A DNA stretch of 64,000 bases from Calycina herbarum (lineage: Eukaryota; Ascomycota; Leotiomycetes; Helotiales; Pezizellaceae), in contig LLEY01000091.1 in assembly GCA_001414485.1 (NCBI GenBank), positions 1 to 64,000 on the forward strand, read 5' to 3'. Each line of letters opens with the position of its first letter. The stretch's first letter is position 1. The notes beneath the pieces were generated by a model. That model made no database searches. It was not told the DNA's origin and worked only from the letters and a program-made list of their open reading frames with translations. Shown here one piece after another: positions 11,309-23,216 of this stretch. The position numbers were made by a program, and so were the translations under genes.

Positions 11309-12209
11309 ATGTCCCGTCCAGAAGATACACTGTACGAACCTCCCCCTCCACCCCGCACATCGAAACCAAGTACTAATTCCCAACAGTCCCCCAGACCTCC
11401 ACTACAATGATACCGAAGCACGAAAATACACCACCTCCTCTCGAATCCAAACAATTCAGGCCTCCATGACCCATCGCGCCCTCGAACTCCTCGACATCTC
11501 CTCCCCCTCCATGATCCTCGACATAGGCTGCGGCTCAGGCCTCTCGGGAGAAATCCTCTCCTCAATCGATCCCTCAGACGGTGGACCCCACATCTGGGTA
11601 GGAATGGACATATCCGCCTCCATGTTAGATATCGCCCTCCAGAGAGACGTAGAAGGGGACTTAATGCTCGCGGATATTGGGCAGGGCCTCCCATTTCGAG
11701 CGGGAACATTCGATGCTGCGATTTCGATTAGTGCTATTCAATGGTTATGCAACGCCGAGAGTAGCGAGGTATCTTCAAGTGGGAGATTAACGAGGTTTTT
11801 CAATGGGCTATATGCCAGTTTAAAGAGAGGGGGGAGAGCGGTGTGTCAATTTTATCCGAAGAATGAGCAGCAGAGGACTATGATTAGTGGTGCTGCTATT
11901 AAAGCTGGATTCGGGGCTGGAATTTTGGAAGATGATCCGGGAACCAAGAATGCCAAATTATATTTGGTTTTGACTGTTGGTGGATCGGCAGAGGAGGGTG
12001 CAGGTGGTGATATTACTGGAGTTGTGAGGGGACTGGATGGTGTGGATGTTCTCGATGCGAGAAGGAAACACAAGGAGAAGGGACGAAAGGATATCAAGAA
12101 GGGCAGTAAAGCCTGGATTTTGAGCAAAAAGGAGCAGATGGAACGGAAAGGGAAGGTGGTCAAACATTCGTCGAAATATACGGGAAGAAAGAGGAACATT
12201 GCCTTTTAG
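11309..12209 (+). CDS. BUD23: 18S rRNA (guanine-N7)-methyltransferase Bud23
   Basis: Bud23 methylates one guanosine of 18S rRNA during 40S subunit maturation, with Trm112 as partner. A 23-nt first exon (11309-11331) is joined across a 55-nt intron (branch TACTAAT) to 11387-12209, giving 846 nt and 281 residues. The start MSRPEDTLPPDLHYNDTE and the TSSRIQTIQASMTHRALELL stretch match the family. The SAM-binding motif is LDIGCGSGLSGEIL near residue 60. The C-terminus is lysine- and arginine-rich (HSSKYTGRKRN), the nucleolar tail usual in Bud23. The longer in-frame start upstream is not used because it lacks an ATG and would read through the intron. It lies divergent from SVP26. Confidence 0.95.
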
Positions 12210-13257
12210 GGAAGAGAAAATACTTGATAGATTTGGGTGGCGTTTTGTTTGGCATGGCATGGCGTTAGGTAGAGTTATGAATTACGATATCCACATCATA
12301 CAATCGGCAGTCTACCTCGGTAGCAACCATGTCATGAACTGAGTGGGACAGAAACTCCAGTCAACAAGACTTGTAACACAGCACATAGCTCTTTGTAGGC
12401 AGAGTAACTTGTTCCCCAGGCGATTGATATATTCCTTCAACGAACTAGAGAACACAATAGAATACACTTGCTAGAATAATGGCCGTCTGTCGAAAATGTC
12501 ATGGCTAATGCGTAAGAATTACACCTACAACACCAGAAAACAACAATCCACATGGAAAATTACACGGGAAGAGATTCTGGCAACTAGTGACAAGCCAGTT
12601 GTTCAAGAGGGGCCTTGCAGCCTCGCTTGTCTGTGCCTGCTCATGATGTCCAAAAACTCCAAGTGCGCGTGTAATGAGATATCGGGCGAAATTCATTGTC
12701 AGAATGTCCAATAATAAACCATATCTCCAAATTCCCAGTCCTTAAACCTCAGAAGTTCTGTAGACTCATAAATGTATTCTCTACCCCAAGAGATTTAGTT
12801 CCTATTTCTTCACTCGAGAAAGAGTGTAATCTCGACACTCGATTATTTTACTTTGTAGAGTAGCGTAAACGTGCAGAACTTTGACAGAATTGCACGGCCG
12901 AAAGAACTAGATTTTGCGGCCTGTTCTGATTCGAGGTTTCAATAGAGGATTGTTTTGATCTTAACTGTCAGTCTTTGCCCTCAAGGACGCTAATCAAGTC
13001 AACCTCGTCGTACAGGCAGGTCAAGGGCGAGGCCAAGTAAGAAATACGCACAATTTCAATCTCCTAGATGTTTGCTATGTACAGAATTCAGACTCCCGCT
13101 CCCAAAGCCCACGCTAAAAATTATCGAAGTCAAAGTGCAAACAATATATACAGTACATATGAACATGGTCCAACACTCCCTGTAACTTGCTCTTCAAATG
13201 ACCAAAGCGCTTTTAGTTTCCATATCCAGCAGCGATATCGACGTCGGTCGCTGCAGC
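12210..13257. other. Intergenic, no feature seen
   Basis: Contains only short unrelated frames on both strands. No domain, tRNA or obvious repeat is visible. Confidence 0.4.
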
Positions 13258-14303
13258 TCAGAATGCACTCTCAACGCTAACTGTTGGAATAATACCAATG
13301 GGGTTGATTGGGCCCCCAGTAGTAATCATATCAGCTGCTGTGGTATTGATTCCAACAGTGATGTATCCAACAATGCCATCAGCAATAGTGTCACCCAACA
13401 GGTTTACTGAAATTTAGCCGAGTAACCACCAGTATTAGCTATAATATAGACGCCATCCGCCTGATTCAACATACGGTTGAGAGTACTAAGGTAGGCATTA
13501 TAAGGGTCATGCTCGTAAACTTGGTTAATGAATGTCTCGTTGAAGAAAAGCTGACCAACATGTTTGGTTCCTGCTGTGCTATACGAGGCATCGGCTGCTG
13601 AGGAAGAGGATACGTTGGTCTGGACAGTGAGATGAATATATGTAGAGCGAGTGATGTAGTAATCAAGGGAAAACAGTTAAGAATTCAGCAATCCCTTCAG
13701 AGTCGGTGTTCGTGATTCCACGTAAGAATGTCTCATCGTCTGTAGTTCCATCGGAGCGAGTAGTCCATCCATCTTTGAGGGATGCAGTACTGGGGTCGAT
13801 GCTAATAAAACCTCCATACGTACCAGTAGCGTTGCAGTGCCAGAAAGTAAGGCAGGCATTCTCAAGTGGCTCACAAGTCTTAACATCAATAACGCCGTTG
13901 TCGAGGTATAGATCTACACCATCTTGCTCTTCTCTAATGTCGTGTCTGAAAACTTCCTCGTCAACAGCGTAAGGGCCCCAGACAGCATCCAGTGCTAGTA
14001 CACAAGTGTCGTTTTAAATGGTAGTGTAGTGTAGACTCTCACGTTTTCCAATGGCGCTTTCGCCACTGATAGACGAGATATCGCGGCGTTGAGGAGTGTG
14101 ACCATTGGCGATTTGGCGCTTAAGAAGACTAGCTGATCACTTTTCTAACATTGCGGCTTTGCGGGCTTCGATCTGAGCAGCGCATTTATCGGTTCCACGG
14201 CCAACGAGTTCTCGTTTGGCGTTTTCTTTGGTGAGCTTCTCTGGGTGGGGGGAGACCAAACTGGCTGCGAGAAAGAGGGTAGCTGGGAGTGAGAACTTCA
14301 CAT
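13258..14303 (-). pseudogene. Decayed secreted intradiol-ring-cleavage dioxygenase-like gene
   Basis: Read in three shifting frames, this encodes a fungal secreted intradiol-dioxygenase-like protein: signal peptide (FSLPATLFLAASLVS), twin-basic pro-region, then WGPYAVDEE, YLDNGVIDVKTCEPLENA, LTFWHCNATGTYGGF, FLRGITNTDSEG, YIHLTVQTN, KHVGQLFFNE and DGIVGYITVGINTTA. A 48-nt intron lies at 13995-14042. Lesions: the expected ATG-AAG start reads ATG-TG-AAG (14296-14303), giving an immediate TGA; an in-frame TGA at 14137-14139 where arginine is expected; a frameshift near 13660-13668; a second near 13403-13412. Live family members cleave catechol-like rings using iron held by two Tyr and two His. 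Here the gene cannot make a full protein unless the sequence has errors. Confidence 0.82.
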
Positions 14304-15113
14304 TGGCGGTCGAGAAGAAAGAGATGAACAGACGCGTAGGCAAAATGTACAAAGAAAGAAGATAGATGGAGTGAGGGTGAGGAAGATGAGGTGAGTGAGG
14401 TGAAGAACTATCATCAAGGAGAGTCGACATCCAATATATACATCGTGAACTGACCTACGTCCACTCAAGCCTCGGCCTCAAAATAGAATCAATGTATCGC
14501 CAATTCACGGTAAGTTCCGTAGAGAGTAATATACTGATTCCCTGGTAGTTGTGGCCAAGTCAAACAAGATTCCTCTGCTGTCGAAAACTGGTGACGAAAA
14601 TCCGACTAAGAGCTTCTTAGGAGTAGAAATCACCTTTCTACCAGCAATCACTCAAAGCGAAGCAAATACTCAGCACCGCCACAGGCCTTATCACTCCGTC
14701 CACTTCAGAAGTTAGTAACAATCGCCTAAGCAGCGATCTTAAAGGGGTACACTATGATGCTAAGTTCAGGGCAGGGTAGTAAACCCGCACAGGTATATTT
14801 TGTATGGAGAAACTATCCATTGCCTTAAAGCGAGAGGCGTGGACAGCCTCACAAGGACATTGAATGCTTGACTAAAACCCAACATCAATGGGGCTCCTTA
14901 AGGCCTAGCAGTAGAAATTTATATGGAAAAAAGGGCTTTATAAAAGAATGAAGATCGTACAATTGTTTGCAACGTTCGGCGAGCCAAAATCAACTGTTCC
15001 GCAAATGAAATCAAATCCATCACTCGATGAAAAGGACAGAATATAAATATTATTTTTGTAAAGGTAGAAAGAGTCCATGAACAGTCATATAGTCTAAAAC
15101 CAGCCCCATTAAA
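14304..15113. other. Intergenic, no feature seen
   Basis: No supported gene. It separates the dioxygenase relic from the 3' end of the wax-synthase-like gene. Confidence 0.4.
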
Positions 15114-16802
15114 TCAGAACATTGCCAATCCACTCTCCCACCAATTCTCACCATGATACCAGCCATAGCCAAAAGTATCCCAGCACCACCATCCATCGCC
15201 TTCAAGTCCAAATCCCAATCCTCTAAGAGGGCTAATTGGAATAGGTTCCCACAGCCAAACTCCACCTCTAGCAAAATCATCTGCTAACCATGATCCTGTG
15301 AACAACAACCAAAATACAACGAAGAGACAATTGCCTGTCCGCCGAACAACTTTGGGAAGGGTTTTGATGTGTGTATCCAAAATTCCACAAAAAGTGCTCT
15401 GGATTAGAATTCCTAAAGCTTGTAACATGAAAAAGACAGGGGGATGCAAATGATGCGTCTTCGCTAATTGGGTAATAGAACCAGCATAGTGAAGCATACC
15501 CGAAATGCCAAAGGCGAAAAAAAGTTGAATGCTTTTTGACCATATTGACCGCTTCTCAACATGCCCATTATTGATAAGAAATTTGGCTGGAGCGGTAAAG
15601 GAGACACGGAAAGTTTGATGCCACCAGCTTCCCCAGAGCCCGTTCAAGCCTTTGTCTAGGATATTCGAGGGGGAACCCCATGTTGTAGGGTAATACCAAG
15701 ATTCTCCTCGCTGCCCTATAACTTTGGGACCAAGAAGCAGACACAATACTAGGGCACCGAGCATGAATGCCATCTCCAGAGAAACGATCACAGCCGTTCC
15801 TGACAAAAGAGCACGTAAACACCATAATCCCGGAGGAGAAAGATTTTGGAGTAACGGAGGTAGAGCATAAGTAGTCGGTCCAAAAAGGAAATAAGGATCT
15901 TTCATCATCATTGTCTTGAGAAAGTCAAGGAGAAAGTAGCCAACCACAAACCGTGGATATCGAGCGCGGAAAAGCTCTTGACGAGTATCGAAACGTTGAA
16001 GACCACTGAAGGAAATTCCAGTTCGAGCTGATTTCTTATCGAACCCTCCCACGCTCGAGCTGATGGCTTCTGGTGGAGCTGGGATTCCTGGAATAGCCCA
16101 GTTCCATCCAGGCCCACGGAAATTGATCAGAAGATCAGATGTCCAGTAAAATCGATCTCGAAAGTTGTCAGGATATGGTTCCCAAAAATATTCTTCGACT
16201 TCGGAGATATCTTCATTGCCCTTTCCCTTTGAACCTGCAACCTTCCCCTTCCCAGTGGCGATTTTTGTTCGTTCTCTAACTTTCGAGCTCTCGGCAGGCC
16301 CAGCATGACCATTCGTCTTCAGCAATAAATCTTTTGTGCGTCCATTCGTGTGCTTCTCTTCGCTCGCAGATATGCAATCCCCGTTCACTCGGTTTCCAGG
16401 CACTACCATTCTCCTCTGTACCCTCTTCGCATCCCATTGTGGCCTCATGAAAATCAGCCAGGTCCAAGCCCAAGCCCATCCCCAAGCAGAGATTACGCCG
16501 ACAACCATGTTCGTTGCCAAACTCCCACTACTTGTTTCCCATAGTGTCTTCCATTGCCACCACGTTATCAGCACCAATACCAGGAATCTCGCCTTGTACA
16601 GCCAGGGTCGGTGTTGGTGTGGAAAACAGAGGTAGATGAGCAGATATGCGTAACCAGCGAGGTGGTGCTGCAGTACCATAGGTCGCAGAGTTCCTGCGTC
16701 TACGAGCTCGAAGAAGTGCTCGCGGTAGGAGGAGGCAACATCGCGGTAAAATGGCGGTGGGCCAGTGGAGGTGAGATGAGGGTAGAGGCTGAATTCTGGC
16801 AT
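15114..16802 (-). CDS. Wax synthase / MBOAT-like membrane acyltransferase
   Basis: A single-exon protein of 562 residues with many hydrophobic helices. Near the middle and C-terminal third are the signatures of the fungal wax-synthase-domain family: WGSPSNILDKGLNGLWGSWW, HQTFRVSFTAPAKFL, and FGISGMLHYAG with the presumed catalytic histidine at residue 438. Members transfer acyl groups to hydroxyl acceptors in secondary-metabolite or lipid pathways at the endoplasmic reticulum; the trichothecene acetyltransferase Tri7 and meroterpenoid acetyltransferases belong to this group. The substrate here is unknown. No other biosynthetic genes adjoin it except the alcohol dehydrogenase ~1.4 kb away, so a gene cluster is not claimed. 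A charged loop about residues 165-215 is likely cytosolic. Confidence 0.85.
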   Translation of the reverse strand: MPEFSLYPHLTSTGPPPFYRDVASSYREHFFELVDAGTLRPMVLQHHLAGYAYLLIYLCFPHQHRPWLYKARFLVLVLITWWQWKTLWETSSGSLATNMVVGVISAWGWAWAWTWLIFMRPQWDAKRVQRRMVVPGNRVNGDCISASEEKHTNGRTKDLLLKTNGHAGPAESSKVRERTKIATGKGKVAGSKGKGNEDISEVEEYFWEPYPDNFRDRFYWTSDLLINFRGPGWNWAIPGIPAPPEAISSSVGGFDKKSARTGISFSGLQRFDTRQELFRARYPRFVVGYFLLDFLKTMMMKDPYFLFGPTTYALPPLLQNLSPPGLWCLRALLSGTAVIVSLEMAFMLGALVLCLLLGPKVIGQRGESWYYPTTWGSPSNILDKGLNGLWGSWWHQTFRVSFTAPAKFLINNGHVEKRSIWSKSIQLFFAFGISGMLHYAGSITQLAKTHHLHPPVFFMLQALGILIQSTFCGILDTHIKTLPKVVRRTGNCLFVVFWLLFTGSWLADDFARGGVWLWEPIPISPLRGLGFGLEGDGWWCWDTFGYGWYHGENWWESGLAMF

Positions 16803-18203
16803 ATTGGCGGTGGTGACCTCACGAAGGGAGGAATAGTTGGTTTCGAGAAGGGCGGTGGTATTTGAACTCCATGGTAGGACGGTACGAAGCTACACACGGG
16901 TGGCGTAAGGGGTGGAGTGGTCCTGATTGTTGTTGTTGGAGAGTCTGCGACGGCCTGGTCTTGGAAGGCTTGCGATGCGATGCTGACGTCATGGGCAAGT
17001 CGAAACAATTCAAAAACATCTTTTTGGGTTGTATGAAGTAAGAGAAAGAGAAAGAATGTTTTGTTTCTAGGCTCATCTTCTGGCGTTACACAACAGGCAA
17101 TTATAAGTACAGGGAGTAAAAAGGAGGTTGGGCCCCACCTTTTATGTTGTACTCGCTCCAAGAACCCCCCCATTTTTTGTGTTTTCATGATCTAGTCCAC
17201 ACGCAATGGCGGTGCAAACTTGCAAGAAAACCTCATGAAGCGATGGCTATAATTTTGTTTTGTAAACTTGTCTTCTTTGAGGTTAACACAATCAGGGTAA
17301 AGGTGTGGCAAAGACTTCAGTTACTGATCTTCCAGTGTACTGAGAGAATCAAATTGTCAATTCAAAACCAATTGCCCACATGACGCTCTACGTGAGGCAC
17401 AATTTCAAACCATGTCAGACCAACCATACGTTTGAGTGATGTTGGTTGGTTTGGCATGGTAAGCCTGTGCCTTTTATTTTGATCAGCCACTTCTTACGCG
17501 AGTTCATTTTTTACAACATGTTGCCCGTATTCAATATCTCGGCTTTACAGTTAATCATAGCGGTTTAAGACCAGGTTCGATTACCATGATCGTCTCGAGT
17601 GCAACACACGCTACAGTTCTTATCAAACTTCTCATATATTCTTTTGATGTAAATGGAACGAAAGTAAAACCACACTTCCAGCACCCCCATTACAATATCT
17701 GCCGATTCGGTTGAACCTCTACCCGACAGTATCTCTAGAACAGCAACTTCTGAATTTTGTTTCGGCATACACGACAAATATAAGATTGTTTTCGCAGGGC
17801 TTTTTTCAGCTTTCTTACTTAAGCGAGAGAAACCTTCAGGGTCTCTGCTTGGCTACCGCCAGTCCTCGTATACTACAGCGAATACCCCGGGTTCTTACAA
17901 CGATTGAGACAACGAGGAAAGTGCTTAGTACTCAAGTGACACCTATGAGCAGGTTGTTGTTGTTGCAGCTGTAGTTGTTGGATGCCATCACGAGTCCTTC
18001 CGTGTCATCGTATGGGCTGAGCTTAAGCTTACGCCTAGGCCGAGAATGAGAATATTACAGTTGAGGCTGGGATATTCTTGGAAAAAGGATACTATAAAAT
18101 CCCGAACCCTCTCGGTTCAAAACTCGAAAACGAATCACAATACAAAATATTCAAACAAACGTCTCACAGTCAAGCAACATTTACACTCACAAGATTTGCG
18201 ATA
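16803..18203. other. Intergenic region between divergent genes
   Basis: This is the shared upstream region of the wax-synthase-like gene and the alcohol dehydrogenase. Short frames at 16819-17188 and 17565-17974 have no recognisable domain. No RNA gene was found. Confidence 0.4.
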
Positions 18204-19463
18204 ATGAACAACCAACATCATCATAGCCATGGAACTATGAAAGCCATCTCACTTGATGGTAAACCTCTAGGAATCTCCCTCAAAGACTTCCCAATCCCAA
18301 AAATCCTTCAACAAACAGATGCGATCATCCGCACAACCAGCTCAGCAATCTGCGGATCCGACCTCCACTTGTATCATGGCAGATACAGAACTCTCACCAA
18401 ACCCGTGACACCCGGTCATGAAGTCGTTGGTATCGTCGAAGAAATCGGAAATCAAGTTCATGATCTCAAGAAAGGAGACCGAGTTGTCATTTCTGGGCTT
18501 CTCTCCAAGATAACCACCGATGGGCTTTCAGTAGATATAGGAATCTTAGGTTTCCCATCAGAGGACCTCCAAGTTGAGGGCGGACAAGCGGAGTATGTGA
18601 GGGTTCCATTTGCTAGTGATAATTGTTTTGTGTTGCCACCTGGCAAGGAACATGAATTGGACTATGTTGCTCTGGCCGATATCTTTTCGACCGCTAATTG
18701 GGCACTTGATGCTGCTGGATTTGTGTATGGGGAAAGTGTTACTATATTTGGTGCCGGTCAGTACATTATCCTCGTCTTATTATTTTCCTCAATATGGGTA
18801 TCGGAAAGTGATGCTAAAGTTCTCAATAGGACCTCTTGGGCTTCTCTGTGCGTATTCGGCACTTCTCCGCGGTGCTACCAAAGTGTATAGCATCGATCGT
18901 GTCCCACAACGGCTTGCCAAAGCTAAGGAACTTGGCGCCATCCCCATTGATTTCACCAAAGGAGATCCCGTCGCTCAAATTTTAAAATTCGAACCGAATG
19001 GTGTTGATAGATCATGCGATTGTGTTGGTTACGAATGTATCGATTCCGAAGGCAATAATCCCGGTAATACGGTGGTCATTCAAGCTATCGATGTTACCAG
19101 AATCAAGGGAGGAATTGGGTTAATTGGAGGTTTTGTCACTGAAGATGCCGGTTCGCCCCCCTCCCCCCCACAGAACTTCACTTCTCCGACTTAAAGCTGT
19201 ACTGATACACTAAAGGTGGTTTGACTCCCGATCAGAAGAGGGGAATTTTTCCAGTCCCCCTCGGTAAACTCTTCGAAAAGAGCCAGACCATCAAAGGAGG
19301 CTCCGTGACTCGAGAGTATATTCGGAATTTGTTCCCACTTATTCAAAGCGGAAAAGCGAAGCCTGGATTTATTTTTGATACTGAGATAAAAATCGGAAAT
19401 GCTGTAGAGGCTTACAAGCAGTTTTCTGATAGAAAGTTTATCAAAGCTGTGATCCGCTTCTGA
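18204..19463 (+). CDS. Zinc-dependent alcohol/formaldehyde dehydrogenase-like (MDR family)
   Basis: Exons 18204-18756, 18830-19150 and 19216-19463 join to 1122 nt, 373 residues. The ATG at 18204 (MNNQHHHSHGTMKAIS) is preferred; the frame's upstream start is a TTG. The catalytic-zinc ligands are in AICGSDLHLYHG and TPGHEVVG, and the Rossmann dinucleotide site is IFGAGPLGLLCAYSALL, split by intron 1. The VDRSCDCVGYECIDSEG segment is like glutathione-independent formaldehyde dehydrogenases. The loop that carries the four structural-zinc cysteines in classical enzymes is absent (VVISGLLSKITTDGLS instead), as in a known fungal subgroup. A cytosolic NAD(P)-dependent oxidoreductase is expected; the substrate is not predictable. 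The histidine-rich leader could bind metal or be dispensable, since a second Met follows. Confidence 0.88.
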
Positions 19464-19808
19464 GGGAGTTTAGAGGGAGTGACAGATTGGAATCGAAGAA
19501 AAGGCATATCACAGGAGGCAAAATGGTGTTATTAGAGAGATGTTTGAAACAATGGAACTTCGATATCTTTCTTTTTCACCCAAATTTAAGCGAGGATTCA
19601 TGGTGCAATCAATTCTTGTCGCAAGTTTACAGAAAATCTTCAGTACTAAAACATAATTTCCTTTCCAAAAGTATTACCTAAAATATACACAAGAAACCAA
19701 AACCAATTTGAAAGACGCAGCGCAATCCTAGACATCAACGAACTGCTCTCTTGTCCCCCATAACCCAGCAGAACCCGAAAGCCTAAGCTGTTCTGAACTA
19801 TAAGACAT

Positions 19809-20197
19809 CTATGGGCACGCTCTACCCAAACCAGTGCTAATAGAGCAACAATCCGCACCATCCTAAAGCATCATCAATTAGTAAATGATATATTTTTCAA
19901 ACTTTCCTCTCTACATAATAGGAAGACTTACGCAGTTAACTCCAAACCTTTCACAAAAGTCTTCCTGATAGCTTTGCTTGGCACAAGGATTTTGCCCAAA
20001 CTGTCCGTGTTGGTTCACACAGGCAGCTAAATTGTTCCAGCAGCAGTCTTGGTCGACACCGTTGTACTGTATTATTGTCAAAACCCGATTCAAAGTGAAA
20101 TTGGAAGAGAAATAGGAAGGGAATGACCTACGGCAATAATGACGTGGGAAAGAACAAGAGCTGCAAAGGCAGACTTGATGAGTTGAGAGAATTGCAT
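19809..20197 (-). CDS. Small secreted cysteine-rich protein, nine Cys
   Basis: Three exons (20197-20132, 20066-19932, 19862-19809) with phase-0 introns of 65 and 69 nt join to 255 nt, 84 residues. Exon 1 is exactly a 22-residue signal peptide (MQFSQLIKSAFAALVLSHVIIA). The mature 62 residues contain nine cysteines: DCCW, AACV, NPCA, DFCE, VNC, DCC and ACP. Secretion and high cysteine content are typical of apoplastic effectors or antimicrobial-type proteins of plant-associated fungi, but no named family is recognised and the role is inference. The odd cysteine number suggests one free thiol or dimerisation. It sits 345 bp beyond the alcohol dehydrogenase stop, tail to tail. Confidence 0.8.
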
Positions 20198-21497
20198 TTT
20201 GATGGAATTGGCTGTAAGGTACTTTTAAAGTTTGAGGTAAGCAGTAGTTGAAATGTTGAAGCGAGGAAGTGAGGCTGATTATGAGTTGTCGACACATCGC
20301 AAGTGCTTTCAGGAATCAAACCACTCAACGATATTTGCGCAGTGCCGCGTAAAAAGCCTCCTCAGGGACATCGACTCAAAGTTGAGATCCGACATCCGAT
20401 CGGAAAAGCTTATTTCGGTGCGATTCACAGGTGTTCGTTTCGCCTGGGACGAAGTATGACCTTATTTCTACGTCACATTGAGACTCCGAAGTTCTCATTG
20501 GCTGGAACGAGACTTCAAAATAATTAAGGTTTAGGGTCCCTGACTAGATAGATGACTTTTGGGCAATCCAAATTTCAGTTAAGCTCACACGTGGCTCAAC
20601 AAGGCATGAATGGATTCTTAATAGAAATATCGGACCCTTGTAAACAGCTTACTCGGTGTTTGCATACTAATCACGAAATATAGTATTCTGATCCTAAGCG
20701 GTATTGTTGTTTCGTGTCGAATCCGATCTTCGATACGGAAGTCTACCAACTTGAATTGTCTGCGCAGGCTTTCAGTAAGGGGGTTTCATAGCTCTTTCTG
20801 CAAATTAATGGATAAATGGCCATTTAAGAAGATACTTTTATTCGACATCCCGCCTCTATTCTACTTGTATTTTGAACCAAAAAGTCCTGCCGAGTTATTC
20901 ACGAATAAGTTATACGGCAGTATTCAAGCAATTCGGCAATGTGCTGGAGATGCGATACAAACATAGGTAGCTGTAGAAAATCAGGGATTGCATGAATTAG
21001 GGAACATACGAATCGTGGGGTATTCCCAACTGTAAGCCAGGTTTCAGCAAACTCATGATTGCCCCCGAAAATAAGAAGAATAAGCTCGCTGGTATTCTCG
21101 ATCATATTAGTTATAAAAACCCTTCGTGCGTTTCCAAGAGTCCGATACAAGTATGTTTCTTCCGGGCTGGAGTTACAAAGATCTGATGACATCTTAACTT
21201 CGAAACCTCCCCAAAGCATTTAGTCTTTGGAACTGCATCTCGCTTGGCTCGCAAAGGGCCCTTAGTGACTTCACAATCAAGTGATGAACACGAAAGACAT
21301 TCAGGAATAATATTACGAAAACACGATCGATCACCTTTCCGAGATATGTGTATAAAGGTCGTCGCACTCTGTGTTGGAATATTTTCATCAGAAAAGGAAT
21401 ACCTGCTTGTAATAGAATTATTCTCTCCCGGCCCAACTGCGGATAAGGGTAGTAAACAGCTCCACAACCACACAACTAGATCAGAAACCAACCAACA
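20198..21497. other. Intergenic, no feature seen
   Basis: Short overlapping frames only. No domain or RNA gene is supported. Confidence 0.4.
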
Positions 21498-23216
21498 CTA
21501 CCGCTCATCCTCATCCCCAACATCATCCTCAATCTCATCCAAAACTACCCCCCTCGAACCCTCTAAATTAAAAGCCTGTCCCACCAACTCATCCGTTAAC
21601 CTCCTCGTCTCCCATCCCTCTCTCCACCCCCCAGCATCCTCCACCCATCCCCAAAACCCCCCCGAAAAAGGCGTCCTGTAAAGCTCCGTCCAAAAGAAGT
21701 CCTCCAATCTCTCCTTCAACCCCTGCAACTCTTCAATCCCGTCAAGCTTACAAAAAGTAGCTAAAACACTCGCAAAGAACCGTCCATTGCCCTTTTCAGA
21801 ATCCATCCCTCCTATTCCTGCAAGCATGAGAATCCAGAGGATTAGTTCTGGGTATTGATTATATAGGGTTGAGAGATTGGGTCCCAGACGAGAGACTTGG
21901 GAGCGGATGCGTGAAGATAGGAGATGGAGGAGGGGAAGACCGCGGACGGAGTCGCGGAGGAAGACGATTATGTGGAGGAGGAGGGCGTTGGAGAAGAGGT
22001 AAAATATCGAGTTTATTGAACCTAGAGGTGAGAGGTGTGGCGATTGAGAAACCAAAATTATCCTTCTTTCGAGAAAATTTAGGGTCTCGGAATAATTTTC
22101 GATAGCTAGTTTCTCTGCGCGTCCTGCGGAGCGTTCTTCTTTCACCAAAGAGATTTTTTGAAGCGACGTGAAGATGGATATCGTTTCCTCTGCTAGGTCT
22201 GGCAAGGCTGTCAATTTGGAAAGTTTGATTTGGTAATGCGTCGCTAGGCGGCTGGGGGGAGGTTGGAGGAAGGGGGTGAAGGAGAGTTCTGGAAGTGGGA
22301 AGCGAGGTGGTGTTGAGAGAAGGAGGGATGCCCAGTTGTCGACCCTGTTATTGGGATATTAGTAGTTTACTTGGATAGGGGATGGGGGAGAGGCATACCA
22401 AGTTGCCATCGCTTTTGCGAATCCTGTTAGGTTTTGTATTCCCCCTCGGGTCTTTACCATGGCTTCGAATCCTTTCATGTGTATCCTTGCACCCGCATGT
22501 GTAGCTGCCAAGTTCTAGGATCGTTAATTCAGTCTAAACAACGAAAGTTTTGGGGCAGATTCCGGTATCCCAAAATATGGCAAGTGAAAAGTACCAACCT
22601 CTAACTGCATCAAACACCCCACAGCACAAATAATAGCATCCGTAATAACCAAATTTGGTTCGTTCAATCTATCCTTCAACAACCGAATAGTCTCCGCCTG
22701 ATAGAAATAGACTTCCAATCCAATTTTCTGTTTGTGAAGTAGTGATCGACTGATGGCAGCAATAACAAGTGTAGCTTGGAGGTGAAGAGGATCCGCCAGA
22801 GCCATGGGGAGCCATTTTTCTCGTGGATGAAGGGTTGCATGGCTATGTCGAACGATTTTCTCAACTGGAAATCGAGATCAGTTCGAGGCCAGGAAACGAA
22901 TGAGGGGTAGTGGGGCAGGGGAGGGTAGATTATACGTACAATGAAAAATCAAAGATTGCGCATGCTTGCTCGATCCATTCGGAATAACATTAAAAGGTTC
23001 CAGTCCTGGATTTCCTAGAGTCACAACAGCTGGTTTGCGAACTAGTCTCCCATCTTGAGAAGACTCCTGTATCGGCTCCTGCTCCCGACTTATATCCTTA
23101 TCAATGGCCCTAGGTCTTCGTTTCTGTGGTTGATTCCGACGAGCGTGCGATCGTATGAGATTACGTACCGTCCCACCAGGACGGCTTGTCCCAGATTCGG
23201 CAACGAAATGGAGAGG
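21498..23216 (-). CDS. Fungal-specific transcription-factor-domain protein (PF11951 type), N-terminus unresolved
   Basis: Secure exons are 23216-22940, 22864-22599, 22514-22399 and 22344-21498: 1506 nt, 501 residues from the first secure codon. Introns are 75, 84 and 54 nt. The family start is visible as PLHFVAESG...RNLIRSHARRNQ, followed by HATLHPREKWLPMALADPLH, RLLKDRLNEP and HMKGFEAMVKTRGGIQNL, which are typical of the PF11951 regulator-like family. No Zn2Cys6 cluster is present, as in many members with an RSH motif, so DNA binding is doubtful. The first exon is not fixed: a donor GTAAGT lies at about 23307, but linking it to the ATG at 23385 would need a 36-nt intron, which is too short. 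Its targets are unknown. Confidence 0.78.

Noticed and set aside
11083..11709. 208-codon minus-strand frame
   Set aside because: Antisense to BUD23, arginine/glycine-rich composition only.
17566..17600. GGTTCGATTACC resembling a tRNA T-loop
   Set aside because: No acceptor stem, D-arm or anticodon arm could be built around it.
15114..19463. Secondary-metabolite cluster made of wax-synthase-like protein and dehydrogenase
   Set aside because: No backbone synthase, P450 or dedicated regulator adjoins them, so two metabolic genes 1.4 kb apart are not enough.
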